Source of the DNA: Trichobilharzia regenti
Lineage: Eukaryota; Platyhelminthes; Trematoda; Strigeidida; Schistosomatidae
DNA: 64,000 nt
Assembly (NCBI GenBank): GCA_944472135.2
Contig: OX235264.1
Span: 122,851,809-122,915,808, forward strand
Direction: 5' to 3'
Both the position numbers and the translations under genes were made by a program. The notes beneath the pieces were generated by a model that saw nothing but the letters and a program-made list of their open reading frames with translations, ran no database searches and was not told the DNA's origin. Below, in pieces: positions 32,660 through 44,720 of the stretch (its first letter is position 1; every line of letters starts with the position of its first letter).

Positions 32660-34600
32660 GAAAAACCTTGATTTCTAAAAGTAACTATGGTAACATAATC
32701 TCCCTGAGATATAGAAATTTGTAGGTTGTGAATTTAATATATGAGACTACTAGTTCACCCAGGGAGCTAGCTAGAAATTAAATGGGTGTACGAAAATGGT
32801 GAGTAAAATCAAGCTATCATTATAAAATAATAGAAAAAATAATTAAGGCAAGTTGTTTGCAGCTACTCGTCTGAATCCATCAGTAGTATATCTTGCAAGG
32901 CATTTTTACTTCTACACTCTCGTAGTGCCGAACTATAAATATAATGAGAAATACGTGAATGTTAAAGAGACTTCTATCAAAGCAAACAATTCAAATGAGA
33001 TCGAATGTGAACAGGCTTTTCTGAAATTTATAAATTTTGTACTTTTGCCTCTCATATAAAGCTCAAAAGTTTAATTCCTCGCCACGTTTTTGACTGGCTG
33101 GGAAGTGGTTATATTCTATGTAAGCGGCAATTACGTTCAGGTGTACGTGGATTAGAATGAAATTGGAATTTCAGGATATCTCACATTTGAGCACAAACTT
33201 TAAGGATGGAAGGCGTGACTTAAATTATTAAGAAACATTGTTAAAATGGATAAATCATCGTCTCGTATTACTACCAGTTGGTATCTTTGAATTCCATTGA
33301 TACAAATATAGTTTCTGGTCTAAGTTACGTGATACTTCAGATCTCTACAAATAATATTTACTATAAAGTCTTCGGTTGTACAGGCTAAGACAATGATATA
33401 TCTGTACAAATACATGACGAACTGCTTATCTCCGGTGTGAATGCCCATCAAGTTAACTCTGTAAGGTCGACTTTACAATATTTACAGTATTCATCACTAT
33501 TACTCCTTCGTTACGTTGCAAATGGAACGCCCTACGCTCACATTGCAGTTGATCTGCTGCTTTCAATTTCAGCTGGTCGAATAGCTGCCTACAAGTTAAA
33601 ATAGTGTCTTCACGTTTATCGCTTAGGCCAACATTGGACTCTAAATATGTTGCTTCATTTATGGGTCCTGTTCAAGCGCTTTGCATGTAGTGAAAGTTGA
33701 AGGTTTCTCTAGGCTTTGTTCATTCTGTATTCGACTTTGAATTGACGGTGTTGGAAACACATCCTGCCTCAAAACAAATTCACCTTATGAAATTTTTAGA
33801 TGAATGAAAAGTGTTCTTAAAAAGTCTTCATCTATTTTTAGTATTTCAAACGGAAATTGAATTCTGATAATGAAATTATCAAAACGTTTTAGAATTAAAA
33901 AGCGTAAGGTGAGGGAGAATTTCCGTTGAAAATAAAGTGAAGCTTCACTTCACTCTCCCCCTTCAACACTTCAACGGAAATAAGTTCCAAGTGATGGAAG
34001 GAAACATTTACTACTTAAGATTAAAGAACAAGGAGTTAAAACTCATGCCAGCCTTGTGATTGACTGATTGAATAGGATGCCAAATAAGCAAGTATTCAAA
34101 TCTCCATAGATTTATAGACCTTGTTGTTTACTCTGAATCCTTTAACTCAGTGTGATGGATCCACAGAATCAAAAACTTTACTTGGTAAAAAAAACTGTAT
34201 AAATTTAAAACGGAAATCAATTTAAAGGAATGAAACATGGTCGAAAACTGGTATGTGAAAGCATTTTTCCAAGAGCTTTTTATTGTTCATATTTCGAATG
34301 ATAAGCGATTTGAAGTTAATGTTGAGTTGATCCTCTTTAATACAATCTCTGGTTCGACAACCAACCTTATTTCCCTTTGAGTTTGGGAAGGATTATTGAA
34401 GTAGTGAACTGGTAAACACCAGGCGAGAAGACAGTAAAATCTTATGATCATTTGTCAAGCTGTCAAAAAACACTGCAGCGAATGGGGTTAATTGGAGGTC
34501 TTTTTTTCACTCAAAACTCAAAGAAAACAACAGTGTTAATAAAATAGACATTTATTTGCGTAAATTTAAAATTCTTAAGATGCCCAGATCTGATTATCAC
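32660..34600. other. No recognisable gene
   Basis: AT-rich DNA with only short chance frames and no repeat I can match elsewhere in the window. The only notable structure is a small nested hairpin at 33,920-33,980. Confidence 0.5.
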
Positions 34601-34604
34601 ATAA

Positions 34605-35205
34605 TTGTTATTTTCTTGAGTTCCTAGTGTAACATAGGGCTTCAACAACACATCTCCACTTCGTCCTGTCTTCTACCGTCCACTTCAGCTTCGACCATGG
34701 TTGCCAACAATCTCGCATTTCTCCCTCCTCCCCATGCAATCTCCTCCATGTCACACTAGGACGACGCACTCGTCGCTTTCCACTAGTATTTCAGTCACGT
34801 TATAGCTTGTGCACGCTGGCATTCAATGGTCTCCTCATTATACACCCGGTCAATCCGTCTCTACTTTCTCATAAATATTCGTTGAGTAATTGGCTCTTAG
34901 TTTGTTTGTAGCAAGCCAGAGTTTCTTCTTACTGATACTTTGGTGAAAGTCTGCAACCTGTTGGAAATCCATTTAGTGACATGGGCGCTACGTTTCGCAA
35001 CCATATAGAAGGACCAACTTGACACCAGAGTTAAAAATCTAAATCATACTCCTTACGTTGAGTACAGAAGCTTTCCAAATTGATTTCAGACTGACGAGGG
35101 TGTACATTGTCTTTCTGATTATGACTTTGACATCTGCTTCCTCAGATGCCTAGCACTTCTTCAGCAGCCTTTCTAATCTCGTACACCTGCTGTGTTACTG
35201 GCTTC
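34605..35205 (-). pseudogene. RTE-type LINE fragment, degenerate
   Basis: Plus-strand landmarks such as CTAGTGTAACATAGGGCTTCA match the RTE 3' junction, and the following 600 bp track the reverse complement of the RTE C-terminal region with many indels. Confidence 0.6.
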
Positions 35206-35339
35206 CTGAAGGCTTTCACCAGACAGTTTGCGTCATTTCGCTTCTTCTATTCGAGCGAAGAATAAGATTGTTTTCATTTGAAGCTTTTGTATTTGTAGTC
35301 TATTTTATGTACATTGAATTGTCTCTAGCGGTTCGATAG

Positions 35340-35515
35340 GTTTAAGGGTGCAGGGTTGCTAGCAGTACTCCTCAAACTCCTTATTTACTCAGGCTTGTAA
35401 CCGGCTAGAAAACTAGCAAGCTAGTTACCTAGGCGAGGTTAAATGGAGTGCACCGAGGAACGAACCTCGGACCATATGTGTGTTCGGATAGCATTATAGC
35501 GTTGTACTACTGACT
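35340..35515 (-). mobile_element. Decayed tRNA-headed SINE
   Basis: Minus strand shows a B-box-like GGTTCGTTCCTCGG near 35,455-35,475 and a body resembling family C. Strongly degraded. Confidence 0.4.
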
Positions 35516-35559
35516 CTTAGGTAAGAATTTAAATGCAGAGGTTTATCTGTAGTCTTATT

Positions 35560-36080
35560 TCTTAAGTTCTGTGATATTGCGTTCACTGGATTTCCTCAGA
35601 ATATTTTAAGTTGAACCAAATATGACGCAAATTAAAGTTTCAGAATGTACCGTGAATCAGAAAACAACATAAACGCAGAACAAACAACTAAATGGTCAGA
35701 TGACGGAACGTCAGTGTCTTTGAGAGCTCTAATATAAGATTTAAGAAATGTCAGATCACATGTAGTTTCAAAACAGAATTTTAGAGCCAAGGATACAAGT
35801 GAACAATGTGAATCAATAACTATAAATAATTCATTCAGAAGTCAAAGGTTTCAATCATTATCAGTAGGTATGGTGTATTTGGAGGGTGGTTATCTTCGGT
35901 GGCGAGTTCGATGACTAGTGACACTATGGATGAGCACTTCTAACGATTTCCTTACCATACCGATGCAGCTGTACAACAGCCGGTGGTATTTATGTGATTC
36001 TATAAATGACATAGATTCCTAATCAAATCCAGAGCGACTTGTGATATGCTCCAAAGTTGTCCTAAGGCAAGTAAGTACTT
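35560..36080 (+). repeat. Diverged direct repeat, copy 1
   Basis: About 520 bp, matched with gaps by 36,870-37,390. Shared landmarks are GTCAGATGACG(G/A)AACGTC, GTGAACAATGTGA(A/T)TCAATAA and ATGACATAGAT. No ORF. It may be PLE non-coding sequence in tandem, but I could not prove that. Confidence 0.7.
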
Positions 36081-36300
36081 CATCACTCTGGAATCACCTT
36101 CGAAAGAACCAAATCTATTTTTCAAACTTTAGGATCAAATCAATCTTTTATATAGTTAAGAGATTAGAGGAATGCGTTGAGAAAACCGTTCCCAACGTGT
36201 ATCATGAACTTTTCGACAACTGCCTCCTTTCTATATTGAAGATCAGACAACTAGTCAGAAGGCAGTGGTAAGAAGAAATTCCGGAAACGAATCCTTCAAA
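36040..36300 (+). pseudogene. RTE-type LINE short fragment
   Basis: The frame includes FRIKSIFYIVKR and LFDNCLLSILKIRQL, equivalent to about residues 640-690 of the RTE ORF at 12,161-14,545. Truncated on both sides. Confidence 0.5.
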
Positions 36301-36869
36301 ATCCTACTCCCTAGCAATTTGGATGGAATAATATTGTTTCAAACATTGAATAATCGATTATTTAATTATCTGAGGAATCTACACATAAGGTAAATATCTC
36401 GAAAATATTAATAATATTTGAAGAATAACACCATTGTTAACCCGCATTCCGTTGAGTTAGTGGATGCAATTATATATTTATGCTAATATCATTATCAATA
36501 ATAGATCACCGTATGTTTTTGTAAGTATAAATACGACTGTACAGCCCCTGAAGATGATTTCATCGATAAAGAAAATTTTCTTCGCTGAATCTGTCTTTTA
36601 TTTTCTTCATGACTCAATGGGTATTTCGCTATTATTTATATCTAACGCAACTTTAACTACTTAAATTACGCATAGTAGTATAAACGTCTAGGAGAAATAA
36701 TCCCACATCGAAGTAACTCTAGCTAAGAAATAGCAAAAAATATGAAAAATCATGACAACTGTTGATATTCTGTACTTGAAAAATGTGAAATGTATTCATA
36801 TCAGTTTGCAGTTGTCGTGGTGGAAGAATTAATATCCAGGAGAATGTCCTTACACCTTTTTTTGGAAAT

Positions 36870-37390
36870 TCTGTGGTATTGCGATTGTAGGAATTTCTCT
36901 GGATATATTTCAATTCCAATCAAATATGGCGTAAATTAAAACTTAGGAAAGTACTTTGAAGTAATAAACTTCGTCAGCCTGGACAAAATAATACTTGGTC
37001 AGATGACGAAACGTCTTTATCCTTGAGAACTCCGATGTTAGATATGAGAAATATCTGGTCACATGCAGTTTTCAAACTTGATCTTACAACTAAAGACATA
37101 GGTGAACAATGTGATTCAATAATCCTAAATAACTCATCAAGTTATCTGTGGTTTCAACCAATATCATTTTGTGTCATTATATTTAGCGTTTGAATTTGTA
37201 GGTGGCGATGTCGACCACTGGTGATGCTTTTGGTGAGCACTTATGAAGATTTCCTTACCACAACGAAGCAGCTTTCCAGTCGCTTCTGGTTTATACGTGA
37301 TTCCATAAATGACATAGATCACTAATGAAGTCCACAGTGACGTTTGATGTAGTTCAAAGTAGTTGGAAGTAGTTCTGACTTTCACAACTG
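36870..37390 (+). repeat. Diverged direct repeat, copy 2
   Basis: Second copy of the repeat at 35,560-36,080, about 1.3 kb downstream in the same orientation. Confidence 0.7.
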
Positions 37391-37429
37391 GTGTTAACGA
37401 CATCACCCTACATAGATATTTTAAGTTCA

Positions 37430-37621
37430 TTAAACGTTTAGGTTAAAGCAAATTATAATTATAAACGTTAATATAATCGGAGGAACATTTTGAACATTTC
37501 TACACAGTTTAGGCTGTATGTGAATAATCCGAAGTGCTTCCATCAACTTCAGTAATCTTAAATTAGAGTTATGGGAAATAATTGTAAAACAGTCAATAAT
37601 ATCGATTTTGTGACCTGACAC
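37430..37621 (-). pseudogene. PLE C-terminal fragment, minus strand
   Basis: Encodes KLMEALRIIHIQPKLC, the tail following GIY-YIG in the PLE subfamily also present at 60,232-60,780. It lies back to back with the plus-strand fragment that starts near 37,630. Confidence 0.7.
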
Positions 37622-37629
37622 TAATACAT

Positions 37630-38130
37630 GTTTCGCCAGACTATGTAGTAAACAGCCAGTTCAAAAACTTCCGTCAGTCATCAAACGCACATTCTACGCC
37701 GCATCTCTTTTTCTCATCTGCCGAACATTTTCGATCCCTGTACCTACGATTAAAGGACGAAATTTTGTGGACTCTACTTCAAAATGTATCTACAAGTTCA
37801 CCTGCAGCTGCGATTACATCTATATAGGTAGAACCAACAGAATGTTCCAGTGTGGTCATTGAAAAGAACATGTTTCAAAATGTGTATTTAAACAAATCCC
37901 AATGCAATTTATCTGAATAGAAAACGAGCATCATTCATTGCAAAGCGCTTACTAATGTCAGGTCACAAAATCAATATTAATGACTGTTTCTAGATTACTT
38001 CATATAACTCTAATTTAAGGTTATTGAAGGTGGCGGAAGCACTTTTGTGGATTAATCACATAAAGCCTAAATTGTGGGTACAAAAATCAATAGACTTCAT
38101 TCAAACCTTCGCCTACCATGGTGTGTATAC
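37630..38130 (+). pseudogene. PLE GIY-YIG and tail fragment
   Basis: Broken frames include CIYKFTCSCDYIYIGRTNRMFQ (in two pieces near 37,785-37,850) and the tail near 38,010-38,090 (LLKVAEALLWINHIKPKLW). Head-to-head with 37,430-37,621. Confidence 0.75.
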
Positions 38131-38449
38131 TTGACCTATTTAAATTTGATTGGTCATTAGTATGTACTTTTGTTTCATAAAACTGAGTCATTGTCATGCA
38201 TTTTATTTCACTTTATTATTGTGAATCAAGGTAGTTGGAAATCGACTGTAGCAAAACTGCGAAATGACGAAATCATCTCGCGAAATTGTCTTCTAAGTGT
38301 CTTATTCAAATTTATCAAAGGGACTAAATGTTTTAATTTTAATTTCTACACAGGACATATATATTAGTTCACATATATTATAAAAGTTACCACAACAGGA
38401 CTAGTTAGTATGTGTACCGAAATAATCATATTTACTACACGAAATATAT

Positions 38450-40440
38450 ATATATATAAATCATTCCCTGGGGACTCCACTTGCTTTCTTCTGTGCTGTT
38501 TTCGCTTGTCTTCCTTGTTCTTTCACCATTCTCGCTTCTATATGAATGTCTGAATGAGGGTAATGAATGTAGATATTTGATCGCCTGCAATGACAAATGA
38601 TCTGCGAACATTACTTGTCACCTATCCTAAAACTGCCTCATGAATTACCCATTTCCTTCGTCCACGATTCGTCCTGGATTACAAATGTGGAATATACCTT
38701 TATACGAATGCAAAAGTATTAATTTATGATACTTCACGATTGTAATTTATAACACAGCTGATCGTACCTGTAAAAATGACATGCATATCTTGTAAACACC
38801 TGTTTATAAAAAAAATATAAACTATTTTTATTATTATTAGTCTGCGTTGAGTACAGCTCACTTCTGGTGGTACTCACGATGAAAATGCTGACTGATGTAT
38901 ACAAGTCCATCATTTATTTTAAATTAATACTCAATTTCGACATAAATCAAGAATAAGATTCAATGCAGTACACAACGAAGTTATATGATGGAAACGCCTT
39001 CAAGATTTATATTTTTCTCAAGTATATGCAATCCATCCAAAAATACCTGGGTGTTTCTTTGTTAATGAGAAGACAATATTTCTATATTTCTTGATGTGTT
39101 CCACTGAGTGACTAGTTAGCAGACTGTTCCTACAAACTGTAGACGAAAAAGGCGACAACCATGTATTTTCAACATAAACCAAATTTATGTTATCCCCTTC
39201 GTCCTATTCTCTTCGGTCCCATTCACCTGGGGCAACGATGGTCCATAATCTCGAAACTTCTTCCCACGTGGTCACCCTATAGATTGACTTAGGATTGCGC
39301 CCTCATAGTTTTCGAATTGGATTTCACTCAGATGATGACCAGGTGCACAGTGTATGCGATCCATCTACAATTTGCTTGTTGCACTATAGTTTCTCGGTTG
39401 GTTTGTGCTTAGAATTCTTCGTCGCTAATTTTTTCAGGTTGCTAATTTTGTCGTCATTGACCAGTCGATAAAGGCAGATGTTGATGAACATCTTAAGCGG
39501 GTTGTTGGAAATGCTTTTTGTGAAACGCTCACCAAGTTTCTGACACATAACTATGAAGTTACTGCTTCGATACTGGTACTAAAAATCTGAATCCTCCTTT
39601 TTTTAATGAATGCAGAAGATTTACAAAGTGATTTCATAGTGATGAAGGTTGGAATCGCCTTTCCGATTCTGGCTGGCTGTGATATTGTCATCCCTGAGTT
39701 TTATAGATGATCTGAGATTCCCGAGCTATTAACATTCCTAAACTACTTGAGAAGTAGGATCCATTATCCTCATTCCTGGTGAGTGAATATGGGTGAAATT
39801 ATGCTTCTTACATAACTAAAAGAATTAATTTCTTGCAAATTCCTCTCATTGATAGTGATCGATTTCAAAGATATTAGCGAATGAATAAAGATTACAGCCA
39901 GTTAGTTTTATTTTTCTGGTTGTGTTAATTTGTGGTGAAAATCTCAGCAACGGTTATTTTGTGTATTGGTTTGTGTTCTCAGCCACTATTATGCCTTTTC
40001 TCAGGTTAAGTAGAAACATTCAAATCATGAGAGCTGAAAACGCCAATAAAACAAGGTGAAGAGTGAAATTTCAGATGTGATATAAAGATGGAGGTCTTTT
40101 AGTAGCCTAACTTTTAAATTAGCCGCCATGATAATCTATGAAGGAAAATTGATTTAACCTTCTTCAGACCTATGATCAGTCACTCTTTCTACAAGTTCAA
40201 TGGTTTACCTTTAGAACACCTAACGTTTCCTGGCAACAATCTGCAACACTGCATGCAAAGTTCTACCTTTAGAAAAGAAGATTCCAAATATTCTTTTACC
40301 AGCATTTAGCTAAATGTCTTCCAGGTTTCCCTTAACATATCAGGCTTTCTGTTAGTGTGGAAATCAATCGTTGATGATAATTCAGAAAGTTTCACTGGAC
40401 CTATATTTTTTATGAAATAATCACTTTGTAACAAATAACA
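38450..40440 (+). repeat. 2-kb direct duplication, copy 1
   Basis: Matches 40,700-42,740 in order, including CACCTATCCTA / TCGCCTATCCTA landmarks, ATGACATGCATATCTTGTAAACAC, and CCCTTAACATATCAGGCTTT. Contains a decayed RTE relic on the minus strand at about 39,220-39,900. Confidence 0.8.
39220..39900 (-). pseudogene. RTE-type LINE relic in duplication copy 1
   Basis: The plus-strand text near 39,460-39,545 (GACCAGTCGATAAAGGCAGATG, then GTTGTTGGAAATGC) is the reverse complement of the RTE C-terminal region. The equivalent relic in copy 2 is at 41,640-42,330, so the insertion predates the duplication. Confidence 0.55.
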
Positions 40441-40499
40441 CTCTGTAACCTCACCAGATTACTAGCTTGCTAGGCTACTACACGGAATATATATATTGT

Positions 40500-40697
40500 A
40501 TTTTTATTTTTTTATTCTTTTATTTTTATTTTTGAATACAGCTTGATTCCACACTGTATTTTTGGTACAAGTATGAAATTTTTAGCAGGGATATCGGTAG
40601 CCCAAATTTCGCAGGTCGACCATAGATATCAGATGTGCATCGGCAGGAGATCGAACTCCGGACCAAGTGCATGGTCGGCGAGAGTCCTTACCAATGT
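40500..40697 (-). mobile_element. tRNA-derived SINE, family A
   Basis: Tail of (ATTTTT)n at the low-coordinate end, family A body, and tRNA head near 40,640-40,697 with B-box-like GAGATCGAACTCC on plus. It sits at the junction between the two copies of the 2-kb duplication. Confidence 0.8.
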
Positions 40698-41082
40698 GCA
40701 CATATCACTCCCTGAGGACTCCATTTGCTTTCTTCTGTGCTTTTTTTGCCTGTCTTTCTTTTTTCTCTCACCATTCTGGCTTCCATATGGATGTTTGAAT
40801 GAGAATAAAGAATGTAGATATTTGACCACTTACGATGACAAATGATCTGCAAACATTATTTGTCGCCTATCCTACAACTGCATCGTGAATTACCCATTAC
40901 CCTCCTCCACGACGCATCCTGGATCACAGTTATGGCATCTACCTTTATACCGATGAAAAAGTAATAATTTATAATACTTCACGATTGTAATTTATAACAT
41001 AACTGATCGTGCCTGCGAAAATGACATGCATATCTTGTAAACACTCGTTTATAAGAAAATATAAACTATTTTTATTATATTT

Positions 41083-41287
41083 ATTTTTTTATTTTCATTT
41101 TTTTATTTTTATTTACAGCTAGATTCCACACTAAATTTTCGGTACAAGTATGAAATTTTCAGCATGGATATCGGTAGCCCAAATTTCGCAGGTCGACCAT
41201 AGATATCAGGTGTGCGTCGGCAGGGGATCGAACTTCGGACCATGTGCGTGGTCACTTAGAGTCCTAACCACTGTGCCACCGACGCAC
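41083..41287 (-). mobile_element. tRNA-derived SINE, family A, with natural empty site
   Basis: Complete family A SINE inserted in duplication copy 2. The corresponding point in copy 1 (around 38,835-38,845, TTATTATTATTAGTCTGCG) lacks it, which fixes the insertion boundaries and shows that it moved after the duplication. Confidence 0.85.
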
Positions 41288-41639
41288 AGTTTGCGTTGAG
41301 TACAATTCACTTCTGGTGTTAATCACGATGAAAATGCTGACCGATGTATACAAGTACATCACTTATTTTAAATTAATACTCAATTTCAACATAAATCAAG
41401 AATAAGATTCAATTCAGTACACACCAAAGTTATATAAGAGAAATGTCTTAAAGCTTTATTTTTCTCTTAAGTATTCTCATTCCATCCAAACATACCTGGG
41501 TGTTTCTTTATTACTGAGAAGACAATATTTCTATATTTCTTGATGTGCTCTATTGAGTGACTGGTTAGCAGATTTTTCTCAAAAAATAAAGACAAAACAG
41601 ACTGCAACCATGTAATTTCAGCATAAACCAAATTTATGT

Positions 41640-42330
41640 TTTCCCCTTCGTCCTATTCTCTTCGGTCCCATTCACCTGGGGCAACGATGGTCTATAATCT
41701 CAAACCTTCTCCCCAGAAGATCACCCTAAGATTGCCTCGAGGATCACTTGCTCGTCGTTTCGCAACCTGGTTCCACTCGATTGCTGACCTTATGCACAAA
41801 CTCATTCGACGGTTCCTTCAGGGTGTATGCGATCCATCTACAATTTGCTTGTAGAGCTATAGGTTCTTGGTTGGTTCGTTCATGGATTCCTTGTTTCTAA
41901 TTTTTTCAGGCTAGTAATTTGGTCTTCAGTGAGCAGTCAAGAAAGACAGATGTTGATAATAGTGTGAAGCAGATTGTTGAAAATTGTTTTCGCGAAACGC
42001 TTGCCATGTTTCTGACACATCTCTATGAAGTGACTGACTATATATTGGTACTGAAGATCTTAATCCTCCGATATTTTTACTGAATGCAGAAGATTTGCAA
42101 AGTGATTTCATAGTGATGAAGGTTGGAATTGCTTTCCTGATTCGGGTAGTCTTCGACATCTTCATTCCTGAGTTTTATAGCCGATACGAGATTGGTGACC
42201 TTTAAATATCCCTAAAATACCTAACAATTAATCTTTATTAGCTTTATCACTGGTGAGTGACTTTGGGTGAAATTATGCTTCCTAGATAACTGAAGGAATT
42301 AATCTCTCGCAGATTTCTCTCGTTGATAGT
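41640..42330 (-). pseudogene. RTE-type LINE relic in duplication copy 2
   Basis: Reverse-complement RTE C-terminal sequence with landmarks GGATCACTTGCTCGTCG and GTTCCACTCGATTGCTGACC (the basic block codons) near 41,740-41,785. Same relic as 39,220-39,900 in copy 1. Confidence 0.6.
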
Positions 42331-43536
42331 GATAGATTTCAAGGATATGATTAAAGATTTGTGGTGAAAATCTCAGCAACAGTTTTCTGGTGTATTGAGT
42401 TGTGTTCTCAGGCACTATTATGCCTTTTCGCAGCTTAATCACGAGAGTAGAAAGCACCAATAAAACAAGGTAAATAGAGGAAATCATATGGGATATAAAG
42501 ATGCCGGTGATTGTTTGGACAAGTACAATAGTTTAACTTTAAAACACTTCGCGTTTCCTGGAAACAATCTGCACCACTGCATACAAAATTCTACCTTCGC
42601 AAAACAGCATTCTGCATATGGCTCTAATGTCTTGCAGGAATCCCTTAACATATCAGGCTTTATGTTTGTGTGATAATAAGTGCTGATTATGCACACAGTC
42701 AAATTTGGCCTATATTTTCAAGGAAATAATCACTTCGTTACACTCATGGTGAGCTTGTATAGAAATAGGGCATGGAATAGTAATCTTTCATTTAGTGACT
42801 GGTGGACGATAATATATCATTTATTGAGGTGCCTTAACAAACCTGATTAAAGCATTCAGGTAAGTCTTTTCAGCATAATTCGATTCTAATGTGATTCATA
42901 GTTATCTCATTAAGCAAACGTGACTTGAAAACGCAAACCATTTGATACCTCGAGAGAAGTGACTATTAATTAACTTCAAATGAACGGTCGGATCATTAAA
43001 TTAGGAAATTGGATTCAATCCCTACTTTCTAATTTTGTTAATTCTCTTATTCCACCCTCTGTTTCGCTTCCTGTCCATCAATCTAATCTCGGCTAGTGAA
43101 GAAATGCTGCGTTGTAGTGTAAAAGGCACCAAATGCCATCAGTAGGCCTATTCGGGTGTCGTTTCACTAACAATTTAATACTTTTGTAAACACACACAAT
43201 CCTCCATGCAACAAAATAGCGAATTTCGTCTCATCACACAATGAGCGGTCTCTCCACAAACACAACTCTATCCCTGATACATCTCGTCAGGTGAGTAGAC
43301 CTAGAAGCAATTATAGAAGAACTTATACTCGGATGCCTAAATTCAAAAGACCTCTAAAATAACTTGTTTCGCTGGGACATAATCTTATGTGATGAGAAAC
43401 GTGAAGGGCAGAACACTGTTAGCCAGCTTACCATGTGACACTAAGGAAAAGACCATAATTTTGTTTCAATATTGCATTGTTCTGAATATTTTCACTTGAA
43501 TTCGAATTTTATATTCATATTATTATCAAACGTGCG

Positions 43537-43760
43537 TGGGTTGTGTAGCGGTTAGGACGCTCGCCAACCATGCACATGGTCAGGGGTTCAATCTCCGCAT
43601 TCTTTTACTTCGCTAAGCCAGAAATAATGCTGGTAAAGAGGGAAGGTTAGGCATGAGTTTAACAACCCCATCCTGTATAATAAACACTGCTACAGAAACG
43701 TCAAGCCATTAGCTTGAAGCCATGGGTTCCACTAGGGAACGTGAAGGAAAAAAATGCTAC
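43537..43760 (+). mobile_element. tRNA-derived SINE, family C
   Basis: GTGCGTGGGTTGTGTAGCGG head, B-box-like GGGTTCAATCTCC, the body CTGGTAAAGAGGGAAGG and the tail AAGCCATTAGCTTGAAGCC. It is absent at the matching point of copy III (near 53,345-53,350), an empty site. Confidence 0.8.
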
Positions 43761-44489
43761 GGAACACGTTAATGATGTAGATGCCCTGTTTGAATTATTA
43801 CTCATCAAATTAGATAACTAGGTGCAATATTCTACTACATGCTGGGATTTCCATATTTATATGACAGAGATACCATTTGGAACACAGCACGAATTACGAT
43901 TATAATCGCTAAATAAAATTTGTGGAATGTGGGATTGAAACTATAAACAACAGCATGAATTTTTCAGTGATATAATGTCACATCTATTACTCTATACGTT
44001 TCTTGGTTGAAGTCACCTTGATAAAGGCAAAGCGCATCAGCTGCTCTCAGTCAATTGGGGAAATTGCAACAGTTGAAGCTAAGTTTTCTGCATCTACTTT
44101 CGCATTCAAACCATTCGTATTCAAACAAAATTGTTGGTTTCTGTTGACATGTGTGTACAAAGCACACATGCTTCAACGATGCCTAAAGATTGGATTGAAG
44201 TTATGAGTTTCGCAGGTTGTAGCAATGAAGTTCAAGGTGAGCATTTCACTACATATGCGACTTGTAATTTGAATGTGACAGCACTCCAGCACAAAAAGGT
44301 GGTATTCGTGTTTCGAGACTCCAATCAAGAATCATCGCTTCACACGCCGAATTCCAATAATGTATTCCTATGCTAGACATCCTCAGCCGAATGACACCGT
44401 GGTTTAAAAGGACAAGAGAAGAAAATGGTCAGTGTGAATTCTGTGCTGGTTTAAACTTCTCTCATGTATTTCCGCTGTATTCAAACAGT

Positions 44490-44720
44490 ACTTACTGACA
44501 AGTCTTATCACTAGCCCACAACTGGTAGAGAATCATTGAAAAACCAAGACATACTGGGCACCTATTTCGTCAAAGTTTGTCAGCATTCATACAGGTTTCA
44601 TCCGCTGGGACTTGAACGCATGACGTTCATATTACAAGGCGATGTCGTGGATCAATGAGCCACTCTGACCCATGTAAACTTCTCGCCATTCGCGAATTAC
44701 AGCCAACATCACCGGTGCAT
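44490..44720 (-). mobile_element. Decayed hammerhead-type SINE
   Basis: Minus-strand B-box-like GTTCAAGTCCC near 44,608 and a hammerhead-like motif at 44,551-44,592 (GCTGACAAA ... GACGAAAT). G8 of the core is A, so it should be inactive. Confidence 0.5.

Larger units (their letters stand above)
40700..42740 (+). repeat. 2-kb direct duplication, copy 2
   Basis: Second copy of 38,450-40,440, interrupted by a SINE at 41,083-41,287. Open frames inside are chance readings of the RTE relic and non-coding sequence. Confidence 0.8.

Noticed and set aside
35560..37390. CRISPR-like or satellite array
   Set aside because: Only two long diverged copies 1.3 kb apart, with no short regularly spaced repeats.
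44003..44376. Protein-coding gene in unit copy I
   Set aside because: Neither overlapping frame is conserved at matching positions in copies III and IV, which contain stops and indels.
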